Source: Amoebophrya sp. A120
Taxonomy: Eukaryota; Sar; Dinophyceae; Syndiniales; Amoebophryaceae
Assembly (NCBI GenBank): GCA_905178155.1
Contig: CAJINV010000001.1
Coordinates: 486,637-550,636 of the forward strand
Length of the DNA stretch: 64,000 bases
Direction of reading: 5' to 3'
Shown here: one piece after another, positions 11,964 through 22,800 of the stretch
How positions within the stretch are numbered: position 1 is the stretch's first letter
How the letters are laid out: every line of letters starts with the position of its first letter
Notes under the pieces: generated by a model
The model's database searches: none
What the model was told of the DNA's origin: nothing
What the model saw: only the letters and a program-made list of their open reading frames with translations
Translations under genes and position numbers: made by a program

Positions 11964-14900
11964 TTATTGATGCTTCCAGCGGTTCCAATCCCCAATCGCG
12001 GCGTTAAACCAGCCGTCCCAGCGGGTGCGCAGTGCCAAGTTGAAAGCGAAGCCGACCCGCGTGACCGTGCTGTTTTCGTGCGGAGGCACCTGGTGGATGA
12101 GCCAACTCGGAAAGCACAGCACGTCGCCCTTCTCGGGGAAGATGTAGTAGGGCTGATGGAAGGGCGCGTTTCCCTGCCACCCGTAGGCGTTCACCGCGTT
12201 CCCGTACCGCTCGTAGTCATGCATCACGTTCCGCTATCAACTGCAAATATGTCTGGGTCTGGAAGGATTGCAGCATTGTCATGCAGGTTTTCGATGACCC
12301 ACGAGGTCTGGAATGCAGTACCTAGCATGACATCGGTGGTCTACGGGCAGGCTGTCCCGGTGGCGCTTTGGCCAATCGTACAGAGAAAAAACAAAAAATA
12401 CAAGTTAGGTAGGAATACAATTGAAGGTTATGAATGAAGTCAAAAGTCGTAGAGACAGTATTAAAGTAGTTCCTACGGGCATGGTCACGATTGGGCAACA
12501 GAGGGTAGAGTCACGATTGGGCAACAGAGGGTAGAGCAACGAATTGTTACGCATCTATCCGCTGGTCAAGTACGAGGAAAACGAGAGCAGCATCGAAGAA
12601 GGGAAAGGCGCGCAAGCAAGGCAGCCCAGCAGCAGCAAAAATATCAAGACAAGAAGCAGACTACCGCCACCCGGGGTCCTACCCGACCGAGAACTGTACT
12701 GGTATGGGCCAACATACCATAAAAGGTACAGAAGAAGGGTAGGTGCTCGCGTAAAGAGAAAGATGACCAAACCTACAGCGCCCGAGGGTGCATGCTCACC
12801 ACTGTAGGATAATCTCTTTACCGTCTGCCAGCGGACAAGCCACTGAAAAACAAGGCAGTGCAAAGTAAACAACCAGGTTGGAGCCAGCAGGCCAACCGCA
12901 ACAAGACCGCGAAGATGACAAATTCTGTGAGATGATCTCTATCATGCCTATTCCCTCTCAACTTGGTAAAAAATGTTGGCAATCATGCAACACAGACTCT
13001 TTGCGTGATTCAGATTTAGCATGACAAGTTGCAACCTTCCAGACATCCAGGGATTTTTGCAGGCCATATCCGCCCCCGCGGGTCCATCAGAGCGATGGGC
13101 GTCTTGTATCCTGTGTAAAATATACGTCCTCCCGCCCCAGCACACTTGTCGTGCATCAAATTCAAAGCGGCAGGCCTAAATAAATGTTTCGCATGCGCAG
13201 GGGCCGCCCCATGAGAGCCATTTTCTGATGTTATCTGGAAAGTTGTGATGAAGCTGGAATCAAGATAAGGTAGACGATTTGTGATATCACGTCTGCACAA
13301 CTATCTACCTCAAACAGCACTATATTACGAGTTCAAAAAAACTTGTCATGCGCGACAGCAAAAACTTGTGCCAATTTGCGTAGCCAAATCCGCATCTTGT
13401 ATCTTGACTATTGGGTCGTCGCGGGGACGTTCAATAGTTTACTCAGGATATCTTGGTCGGGTCCGTCACGGCGTACAGGACGCAGCTGACGATGCTGTCC
13501 TGGTGCGCGTGCGGGTTGTGCCGCCCGCCCTGCTTCGGGTACACCTGCACCCAGGCAAAGGGGTCGTACGGCTGCACCTTCTTCGCGTCGGCGAGCGTGT
13601 TTTTTTGCTCCTGAAAACTCCTCATCAGTTGCTTCTCCCGGTACAGCTTCACCGCCTTCGGGCTTCTCGGCACCTTAGTTTCGTCGGAATCCGACTCGGA
13701 GTCGGTCTTTTTGCTCTTCGCTGGTACTCCCGCCGTCCTGTTTGTTCCACCGAGCGAACCGCCAGTTGTAGTAGTATCACGGTCCTCTTTCGGTTGAAAC
13801 ATCGCCGCCTTTTTGTTCAGCACCTGCTCGATGTCGACGCCCAATCCGGTCCGCGCAAACTCGATGGCCACGCGCTCGATCGCGGCTACCATTTTGGTCA
13901 GAGCCTTGCCACGCTTCCCCCGGTACATCTCTTTCCACACCTTGGCCTTGCGGTACAGGTCCGGGTCTTTGACCTGCAGGCCGAAAAAGTAGTCGTTCAG
14001 CTCCGCCAAGTTTTTCGCACCACCGCTGTCGTCGGCCGCCGAGGAGGACGAGGAACTGCTGCCCTCGTTGCCCTCAAACTTCTTCCGCTCGTCCTGTTCG
14101 TATTTCTGGTACTTTTGCCGCAGCTCCCGCCGACTCAACTTGGAACTCCCGGTTTTGTTGCTCACGATCTCCTATGCGTTGCAAATATATTTTCTGGGTC
14201 GTCTGGAAAGTTCTGATGCAAGTCTGCGACTGCTGGACTCACTTGAATGTACAGCCACGCATCAAAAAATTTTGAGCTGCTATGGTTCTCGCGTAATCCC
14301 TATGGCAAGCTAGGTTTTTGCATGACAGGCAAGAGGTGCTCGTTTTCGTGCACATGCAGTTGTACAGACCTCACGGTCATCATGCCAGACAAGCATGACA
14401 GATCCGGCATTTCCGTTTGTCGTCCAGAGCCAGACATTATATTTGCAGTTCATATCTCCTCCAGGTTGTGGTCGTCGGCAATCTCCTCGTATTTCGCGAT
14501 CGCTTCCCGGGCCAGGTCGTCGATCACCTCCTCGGAATATCCTGTGCAAAAGTATCGTACTCGTACAACTACAAATGCGAGTCTTATTCTTAAGGTAAAT
14601 CTGCATTACAAGTTTTATCGCTCATACTGAGGGAATTTCTAATGCATTTATACGAGTACGATACTTTTGCAATGCATACGGAAATGTCCTCGTCGATGAT
14701 GTTTTCAATCCCAATGTTGGTCGGGAAAATCTGCGCCACCTGCATTTGGTTACTGAGAGAAGTAGTCACACCGCTTGTAGTTCTCGTGTCCGGTTCTTGA
14801 TCTTGATCTTCACTCCCTGCTGTCAACATCTTCTTGCCGCTGCTAGTGCTAGAGGACTTCTGCTGTTCGATGTCATTTCCTGCAGTTGCTCCTGCTGCGC

Positions 14901-17900
14901 CGGATGTAGCAGTCGCACTCTCCTCCTCCGAGGAGGACGCAGATGCCGTGGCTTTCTTTTTCTTTTTGCTCTTCTTGTCTTTCTTCCCCTTCTTCGATTT
15001 TTTTTCCGTCTTCTCCTCAATTTGGTCCTGCGATGCAGCCGGGAGCAGGGAAAGCTGCAGCAGATTTTTGTTCGCGGTTGTGATGAAGGAGCGCTCGGCC
15101 ATGTGGTCCGCCACGAAAAAATCTGCTAAAGTCCACCGTTGACTCGCTTTGTTGATTTTTGGCAGCATCAACACTGAAAAGTCCGGCTTGCTCGGCCACA
15201 TTTTGGTGTCGTCGTCCTTCGAATCTTTTACTACTTTCGACGCCAGGGAGTTCATCATCTTCTCCCCGCATGAAGATTCTTCATCCGGGTCGTCGTCGTC
15301 TGCGCTGCATTTATTGTTCGGGGCGATTTCATCGCTGCCACGACCTGTTTTTGAGGACAGCACTTTCGTACAGGACAAAACCTGCGACTGTGCCCCGCCC
15401 TTCTCGATGCGTTTTTTCACCACCTTCATGGCCCCGCGGAGCCACCGGATCCCCCGAACCGGTCCGAAACCCTGGTTGAACAGCCGCGCGTACAAATACA
15501 AGTTGCACTCGACCCGGTTCGCCCGAGACTGCAGGATGTGCCAGGCGAGTTTGTGGGGGTTCCCAACGGCCTTTTTGCCCATCTCGTCTCGCTATGAAAT
15601 GCAAATATGTCTGGGTCTGGAAGATTCTAAACTTGTGATGCTGTGTCTGGATTCTAAAAAAATTTGTATTGCATGATCTTATTTACCCCTCAACCACTAT
15701 ACCCCCTTTACGACCACTACCTCAGGGCAGGATCTCGGGGGGATGGGGTCAAGCTCTAACGGGGGTCGGACCCGAGTGAAACCGTTAGAGTGGCTGCATG
15801 TCCTGGTCGAATCCGGAAATTCCATGAGCAAGGTATCGTTTCCAATGGTAAACCAGGCAAACACGACGAACAGACAAAGACGAGGGACATGGGCAGAGCA
15901 AAGGGATAGCTCGCTGGGGTCTCCTGCAGCTGAAAAATAACGTCGCGATGCGACTGGACTGGGGTCTCCAGCAGTCCACCAAAAAGCCCTATTGCAATGG
16001 CCGGGATAGGGACCCCACCTAGGACTACGCACGACAGGCCACGAAGAGACGATGCCGAGGAGACACAGCGACGCTCCGCTCCGCTCGACGCGACAAAGCA
16101 GCAACCGCACCGCTCGTCGAGGATCGCTCCACCCCCGCGCCAAACCCCCACGAACGACGCCAGGACGACAGAAAGACGACCGCGAGCCATAAACAACTCC
16201 CCTACGAGTAAACACCCCTCACTCGTCTATCCAGCTGGTAAGCACCGTTCAGTACTCTGTGAGACGCGGGGCTGGCGACCCGAACTCCCGCACCGTAATC
16301 AACCCGCCATCCATCGCCACCACCACCTCCGCGCAGCTTGGATCCGCAAAGCCCAGCCGCATCGAAAACGTCGCACCTCGCAGGAGTAACGAGCCGCACA
16401 AACGCGCTGCCAGCGCAGCTACCACGCAAAACCTGAGGTCAATCATATGGAAAGGGGTTACCATAAGGCTACGTAAGGGTCAGAGGACAATCCGCTGCCA
16501 CAACACAGACCAAAGGATTAGGAGGGGCGACAACCACAAACGAAGAAAAAAAAGGAAATATGGGTCTGGTACTATGATCTTATCATAAGTATTCATGTGA
16601 GTGGGTGAGAGTGTGAGACAAACGAAAAACAATAAATAAAAAGTCCCTGAATTTGTATTGCATGACCAGCAATAGGACTCCAGTTTGTGCTACTCGGAGA
16701 AGACATTTCTCATGCGGTGGAGGCATCACAAAGCCAGCGAAAAATCTGTGATGCTAGAGCATGCATCACAGACATCATGGGCCATTCAAAATATGCATGA
16801 CAACAATGGCAATCTTGCAGACCCAGACATTTTTGCAGTTGATACTCGCGCTTTTGCCACCACGAACTCCGGGTCCGCGAACAGCCCCACTTGCTTCGAC
16901 ACCACCGCTATCAACTGCAAAAGTGTCTGGGTCTGGACCTTTGCGCGACTTGTCATGCCGGTTTTCCATGACCCATATGATCTGTAATGGAGGACCTAGC
17001 ATAACAGATTCCGTGAGATCACTATCATGCCTATCCTGCATGAGAAACTGCCTCCCAACTTCAACAAAAGTGGACAGCATTTGGTAATCATGCAACACAG
17101 ATTTTTGCGTGATTCAGATTTAGCATGACAAGTTCCAACGTTCGAGACCCAGACATATTTGATTTGATAACCTCCGCCGCACTGTCCCGCTTCTTTCGGT
17201 TGTCGCCAACTAAAGAACCGGGCTTCAGCTTCCGCTCCGCAGCCGCGTCCTTGGCGGGGTCCTGTTTCGTCCGGGCCCAGGTGCTGAACACCCGGTGCGT
17301 GTGTTCTTGCGCGTAGGGCTCCAAACAGTGCTCCGGCTGCTTCCGCATTTCGCGGCCCGCGTCCGGGCCGATGTCTTTCCCGTACGAGTCCTCGGCGTCC
17401 CCCTCCTGGATCAGGCTCAACCGCTTATCAAAAGCAAAAATCCCTCCTCCCCATATCGAAAAGGTATGTTTCCGAAAATTTGCGTTGCTGATTTGAGGTC
17501 GCAAATCACATTTGTATTGCAAGAAGACAAGGGCAGAAGCTTCCGCCCCACTATGGGAGCGATTTGCCATGCTGTTGGCCCTAAAAGTGACCCGCTTGCC
17601 ATGCTGAACAACTAGACCCATTCGCCCCTACCTAGCCTGGGGATTTGGCCGCAGTGCCTCTCTGCAATACAAACCTGATTTGATGTGTACACAAATCCAG
17701 CATCAGAAATTCCGTTTTGATATGGGGAGGGGGGATTTTTCCTTTCGATACCGCTCCTCGATCGCCTTCAGATCGCTCAAATACTTTTGCCGCTCCTGTT
17801 TCGCCGTCAATTTCACTTCGTGTTTCTCCGCGACTTCTGCTTCCTCGTGTTTGGCGTTCGTAGTTGTACTTGATGCTGGTGAAACCACCGTCGCCTGCAA

Positions 17901-19284
17901 TAGCTTCTCCTCGCTGGCTTGGAGTCCGCAGGAGCTGGCGAACGCCTTCTGCACGTACAGTTCGAAGCCCTTCTGCAAAAACGCGATGCCCCCCTCGATC
18001 TGCAGAAAGGGTTTTTCGTCCGTCCACGCCGAGGTGAGCCAAAGCTCCCCCACGCGGAGCCACAGCTCCGGGTTCGTCAGGTCGAAGTCCAAGGCACCGA
18101 ACATCTGGCTCCTATCAAGTGCAAAAATGTCTGGGTCTGGAAGAGTGCAAACTTGTGATGCGCATTTCAGAACACAGAAAAATCTCCCATGCATAGGCAG
18201 CAAAAGTTCCCACTTTCTGTCACCAGAGTCAGGGATTTGTCATGCGGATTCGGCATTGCGGAGGCTTCTCGAAATCTGTGATGCTAGAGCTTCCATGCCA
18301 GACCTTCTGTGTCATGCAGAAGCAGCATGACTCTTCCAGACCCAGACATCTTTACAGACATGCAAGAGTTTGTCATGCATCTCCCGGATCACGCTACTGG
18401 TCAGGTCTCCAATGCACGCAAAAGCATTACAGGTTCTGCGCAGGCCTCCTGATGTCTAAGTCTATCCCGCATGAGAAATAATTCCCTATTTGCGTAGCAA
18501 GAAATGGGAAGGTTTTGGTGCTATATGCAACACAACTTTTTGCCTGTTCCAGAAATCGCATGACAAGTTCCAGTTCTTGTTCCAGACCCAGACATATTTG
18601 CATTTGATAGTTCCGGGCCTCAAACAGTTTGGCGAATGGGTCCTCCTGCACGACGTCGCGCCTTATCGAATGCAAAAATGTCTGGGTCGGGAAGAGTGCC
18701 GGACTTGTCATACAGGTTTTTCATGACCCATGAGGTCTGGCATGGAGGGCATAGCATGACAGATTCCGTGAGAGTTCTATCATGCCTGTCCTGCATGAGA
18801 GACTGCCTCTCGATTAGGTCAAAAGTGGACAGCTTTTGGTAATCACGCAACACAGATTTTTACATGATTCAGATGTAGCATGAGAAGTTGCTTTTTTCCA
18901 GACCCAGACATTTTTGCATTTGATACGACCCATTTTCTGCCGGTAGGAGTCGGGGAGTCGGTCCAAGGCCTTCCGCAAGTAGAAAGGCGCGATCTTCTGC
19001 GACCACTGTTTCACCCAGGTGACGCGCTGGCTCTCCAAGGCCTCCGCCGTGGCGGGGACCTGCAGGGGGTTCGCCGAGGTGGTGTTCTGCTGCGCCGCCA
19101 GCACCGTCTCCTCCGCGTTCGGGTGGATACGCCACGTGTTGCCCAGAAGCCGCCCATCCTGCGCAAACGACACGCGGACGAAGCAACAGAAGAAAAGGGC
19201 AGATGACATTCGGAGAAATGACCTCATGGACGATGAGATATAAACGTGCTTATGCGACGACGAGGAAGAGGAAACCATTTTCAT
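11964..19284 (-). CDS. Secreted 2OG-Fe(II) oxygenase-like protein, paralogue B
   Basis: About 1,040 residues in ten exons separated by nine introners, all removed precisely. ATG at 19284 or 19278; signal-peptide-like start (SALFFCCFVRVSFA), then the cluster signature LLGNTWRIH. Next come a helical repeat-like segment (ALDFDLTNPELWLRVGEL), a conserved RVECNLYLYA block, a Lys/Ser-rich linker, SEEVIDDLA, a VLGxDxExxLNKKA-like block and the oxygenase-like C-terminus: HNPHAHQDSIVSC (H-x-D type metal site), then MDPRGR, APFHQPYYIFPEKGDVLCF and PSWLIHQVPPHE, with a distal His and a following Arg. This layout matches the TIGR02466/PF13759-type putative 2OG-Fe(II) oxygenases. The substrate is unknown and the large N-terminal part is not in that family. 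Two of its introners carry large insertions (15593-16844, 12235-13068), yet the frame is intact. Confidence 0.78.
12333..12914. mobile_element. Unclassified 582-bp insertion inside an introner
   Basis: Absent from related family I copies, which read directly from CCTAGCAT to AACAGATTCC (compare about 16998). Flanked by atgaca on both sides. It includes two tandem copies of a 26-27-bp unit (12484-12537). No convincing TIR and no ORF of known type. Confidence 0.6.
12484..12537. repeat. Two-copy 26-27-bp tandem repeat
   Basis: Two adjacent near-identical units built on CACGATTGGGCAACAGAGGG, inside the 582-bp insertion. Confidence 0.8.
13107..13450 (-). mobile_element. Introner, family V
   Basis: 344 bp; TIRs related to CCTGAGTAAA..CGT.CC, diverged between ends; TAT/ATA ends and exact TSD tcttg. 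Lies between DPTKI and the KTPIALMDPRG exon of paralogue B. Confidence 0.75.
14173..14454 (-). mobile_element. Introner, family I, diverged TIR
   Basis: 282 bp; TIR GCAAATATATTTTCTGGGTC, slightly diverged from the family consensus; TAT/ATA ends, exact TSD tctcc. Confidence 0.8.
14538..14678 (-). mobile_element. Introner, family III
   Basis: 141 bp; TIR GCAAAAGTATCGTACTCGTA, TAT/ATA ends, exact TSD cggaa. Inserted in the SEEVIDDLA block; paralogues A and C have no element at this site. Confidence 0.86.
15593..16844 (-). mobile_element. Composite introner, family I, with a 973-bp insert
   Basis: Outer ends TATGAAATGCAAATATGTCT and a matching right TIR; exact TSD ctcgc. Removing the complete 1,252-bp unit gives AKARDEMGKKAVG in frame, which aligns with FDEMREELG in paralogue A. 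Confidence 0.85.
15677..16649 (+). mobile_element. 973-bp retroposed segment with a 16-bp TSD
   Basis: Interrupts the introner exactly inside a conserved stretch: the 16-mer AATTTGTATTGCATGA occurs at 15661-15676 and again at 16650-16665. A long TSD plus an A-rich right end with overlapping AATAAA-like motifs (16625-16645) suggest target-primed retroposition of a plus-sense transcript (a SINE or processed retrocopy). ORFs in both orientations (15697-16215 minus, 16259-16588 plus) match nothing I recognise. An inverted repeat CTCTAACGG/CCGTTAGAG lies at about 15757-15790. Confidence 0.7.
16909..17169 (-). mobile_element. Introner, family I
   Basis: 261 bp; TIRs TATCAACTGCAAAAGTGTCT and CAGACCCAGACATATTTG, TAT/ATA ends. 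The flanking 5-mers differ at two positions (accgc/acctc), suggesting an older copy. Confidence 0.8.
17426..17750 (-). mobile_element. Introner, family II
   Basis: 325 bp; TIR core AAATCCCTCCTCCCCATATC, TAT/ATA ends, exact TSD ccgct. Confidence 0.87.
18113..18609 (-). mobile_element. Oversized introner, family I, apparently nested
   Basis: 497 bp, nearly double the usual length. An extra internal right-end TIR (TTCCAGACCCAGACATCTTT, about 18334-18353) suggests a second introner, or part of one, inside it. Outer ends are TAT/ATA with TSD gctcc/gttcc. Removal joins FEAR to SQMFGALDF in frame. Confidence 0.7.
18664..18925 (-). mobile_element. Introner, family I
   Basis: 262 bp; TIRs TATCGAATGCAAAAATGTCT and matching right end; TAT/ATA ends. 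The TSD is diverged (two mismatches). Removal joins QKMGR to DVVQEDP in frame. Confidence 0.8.
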
Positions 19285-19864
19285 AATACAGTAGCAATTT
19301 TTTTTTCGACAGGAAATACTGAGAGTTGAAAAAATCGCTGTTTGGGGTGAATCTTGAGAAAAAAAACCTGACTAATCTGTGAGTGAAAAGGCAAACAACA
19401 GCCTTATTAAAGAACTATCGAGAAAACTCCGATCATTCCATGCTCGTCAAACAATCTTGTGCCCCGTAGGGCGGTACTACTTAAGCGCGACAACTTTTCT
19501 TTTGGCCCACGACGATATTGATCTAGTTACAACACAGCTGCATCTTCTGAAGGAATTTTCCCAATTATCCCACTTCGGACGAAAGAAGGACGTTGGCACA
19601 AGCGCTTCCACCTTCGAGACGATCTGCTATAATTTCATCTCTGTTTAAACGCAAACGTTGAGTAGTAAACTGTTCTTTCTTGGAATTAAATCATAGTGGT
19701 CCCTGTAAACGTCGCAGAAATTATCCTGAGCTACTTTGGATCCACAGACTTTTGCTGTGCCCCGACGAGTCGATGGGAGAGCAGTTCTTCTGTGACGTAT
19801 TATACCTAGCAGCAAAAATGTAGTTCGTTCTACTGATTGACACGAAAATTTTCTGTACTTCGCC
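19285..19864. other. Short intergenic spacer between oxygenases B and A
   Basis: 580 bp between the ATG of B and the stop of A. It should hold the promoter of B and the terminator of A; no motif was recognised. One 89-codon plus-strand ORF (19379-19648) has no coding character. Confidence 0.5.
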
Positions 19865-22800
19865 TCAGATTTTCGCTGGGCTGGTGCCCATGGCATTGTA
19901 GAACCAGTTGTCGAGGCGGGAGGTCATGGTGAGCAGAAACGCGATGCCCACCCGCTCCACGTCGCTCTCCTCGTGCGGCGGCACCATGTGCACGAGCCAG
20001 CTGGGAAAGCAGACCACGTCGCCCTTCTTCGGGAAGTAGAAGTAGGGCTGGTGAAAGGGTGCGCTCGGCTGCCATCCGTGGATAAAGGGCTTCGCCGGCT
20101 GGTCCCCCATAGCATCGTACTGGGCCCACACCGATTTGCCCCGCGGGTCCAGAATCGACAGCGGCGTACGCGTATCAACTGCAAAAGTGTCTGGGTCTAG
20201 AAAATTGGATTTGGAACTTGTAATGCTAGCTTTACATTCCTGGGAAACGTGTATTGCATAACCGACAAAAGCCGCAGCCCTTTTTGTCATTTCATTTCAT
20301 TTCATTGAGTCTCTCATGCGGACTGCCTATGAGAAAGCGCTCCGGAAAGTTGTCATACTGGGCTGCATTTGGAAGCCTTTCCATCATGCACATTTTAGCA
20401 TCACAAGTTTCCAGACCCAGCCATTTTTGCAATGCATAACGCGCCGGGTCGGTCGTCAGGTAAAACACGCAGCTGACGATGCTGTCCGTGTGGGTGTGCG
20501 CCTCGTGGTGCCCCCCGGCTTTGCTGTAGACCTGCAGCAACGCGTACGGGATGTAGGCCTGCCGCCTCTCCTGGTCGAACCGGCTTTCCGACTGGTACTG
20601 CAGAAAGGCCTGACCCGGGTTGGCGAATTTCCTTTTCTTCTTCAGCGCGACGGAGGAGGAACTCGTTTTCCTCTTCGCATCCACTTTCTTGGAGTTCAAA
20701 GTACTACCCCCTCCGTTCGCGGCTTGCCACTCGTCGTCGTGCGCATCCCGATCTATCACAGGAAAAAAGTGTTATAGTTACACACTCGTTGGAGTTTCTG
20801 CATCACAAAGTTGCTCGACATGGCTAAGAAAACCTGTGATGCAAAGACTGTAAGGGAAAACAGGAATGAAATGAGGCTGGCAAGCATAATCTGCATGACA
20901 GATGTTGTCTGTCCTGCTTGTCTCCCATCTTCAGAGTGTGTAACTGTAACACTTTTTTCTCACGATACGATCTTCATCGTTCTCACTATCGCCGTCCCCC
21001 GTTGCGCCCCGGTCTTCGAAGGCGAGCGGCATCAGAGGCTCGTCGTCCTATCAAATGCAAATATGTCTGGGTCTGGAAGAATGCAGGAGTATGTCATGCA
21101 GATTTTGCATGACCCATGAGGTCTGTGATGCATGCCCTACCATCAGAGATGCTGTGAGGGCTTTCTAATGCTCATACCGCCTGAGAAATGCCCTCTCCGT
21201 GTAGCACAAATTGCACCTCTTTTTCTGTTCATGCAATACAGATTTCATGTAGAGTCCAAAGGTAGCATCGCAAGTTGCATCCTTCCCGACCCAGACATAT
21301 TTGCAACGCATACGTCCTCGTCGTCTTCAATTTCAATCTGTTCTATCCTGAGTAAAAACGTACCCACACCAGAGTTGTAATGCAGATTTGCAAAGACAGG
21401 AAGACTTGTAATGCGCATCCCCATGAGAGCCATGCCCAGTCGTGTTTTGGAATGTGTGATGCTGTGAACAGGATGAGCAGATGAATCTGTGACGCGGCTG
21501 CACTTGCTAACCTGCACTACCCTGCAGAGCGCAACTTGTCATGCGTGACTCACAAAACTCCTAGGTTTGTGTTGCAAAATCCCCATCCTAACTCTGGTGT
21601 GGGTACGTTTTTACTCAGGATATGTTCGACGTCCTCCTCCTCGCCGTCTGCAGCAGCTTCCCCCGTTTTGTTTCCGAAAAATTCGTTCCGGAAAGAATCC
21701 CCGAAACTAGCGTCGTCGCTATGCATTGCAAATATGTCTGGGTCTCCTGGAAACTTGTGATGCAAGTCCGTGAACAATAAGTGCTCTGTAATGCGCCGCC
21801 AAGCATGACAAGTTTTTTGTTTTTCGTGATTCTGTGATGCGCCTTTCGCATGAGCAACTGCGCTTTTGCATGACAGGCAAGAGGACCTCTTGGTGGCCAC
21901 GCGGCAATACAGAGTGCACAGACCACGTGCCAGACTGGCATGACAAATCTCGCAATCTTCCAGACCCAGACATATTTGCACTTGATAGTCGCCGCCGCGA
22001 AACAAGGAGGACTGTTTGTTGAAATACCGCTCCAGGTCGATGCCCAGAACGTTGCCCGCAAACCCCAGCGCCACCGACTCAAGGGCGGCGACCACGCTGG
22101 TCATTTCGCGCGCACGGTCGCCGCGGTAGAGCGAAATCCACTTTTTGTTGGTCGCGTACTGCCGCGGGTGCGTGCTCTGAACCGAGTAGAACCGCCCCTT
22201 CACGTGGTCGTCCATGTCTGCGGCCGTGATTTTTTGCTTGGTTTTGGTCTTCTCTTTGATCAGCTTCTTTTCCTTCTTCGCTACCTTGCGGTACTTGGTC
22301 ACCGCTAGGTCCCGCAAATTATCGATGACTTCTTCCGATACCTTGGTCCCCATAATGTTCTGTACCGCGACGTTTGTCGCAAAAATTTGCATGATCTGCA
22401 TCTTCTTCTTCTTGGAAGTTCTTGCACTACTTGTTTGCGCTTTCTCTAGTACAACTTCGCTGCTCGTTGCAGTGCTGCTGGTGGCCTTTACTTCCTTTAT
22501 TTTTGCAGTCGTTGTAGTTTTAGGTGCTTGTTCTACTTTCCCTGATTTCTTTTTTGCATTTTTCTTACTGCTTGCTGCTGTTTTTGTACCAGTAGCAGTC
22601 TTCTCGTCATCAACTGCCTCCCCTGCCTCCTTCCCCGCGACTGTCGACGTCCCTCGCCTCGCTAGTTCGCGGTCGACTAAGGTACGTCCTGAAAACTTTT
22701 CCAAGATTCCCGTCGTGACAAAGTCGGAGTTGTGGAAGGCCAGGTGGTCGGGGGGCGAGAGCCGCACCAGTCCGAGCGCCGCCTTCTGTACGCAATAGAA

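Larger units (their letters stand above)
12235..13068 (-). mobile_element. Composite introner, family I, with a 582-bp insert
   Basis: Outer TIRs TATCAACTGCAAATATGTCT and a diverged right end; TSD tccgc. The insert occupies 12333-12914, flanked by the 6-bp repeat atgaca. Splicing out the whole unit gives MDPRGRNVMHDY in frame. Confidence 0.78.

Noticed and set aside
19379..19648. 89-codon plus-strand ORF between the oxygenases
   Set aside because: No domain, no conserved partner and opposite strand; fits chance in AT-rich spacer.
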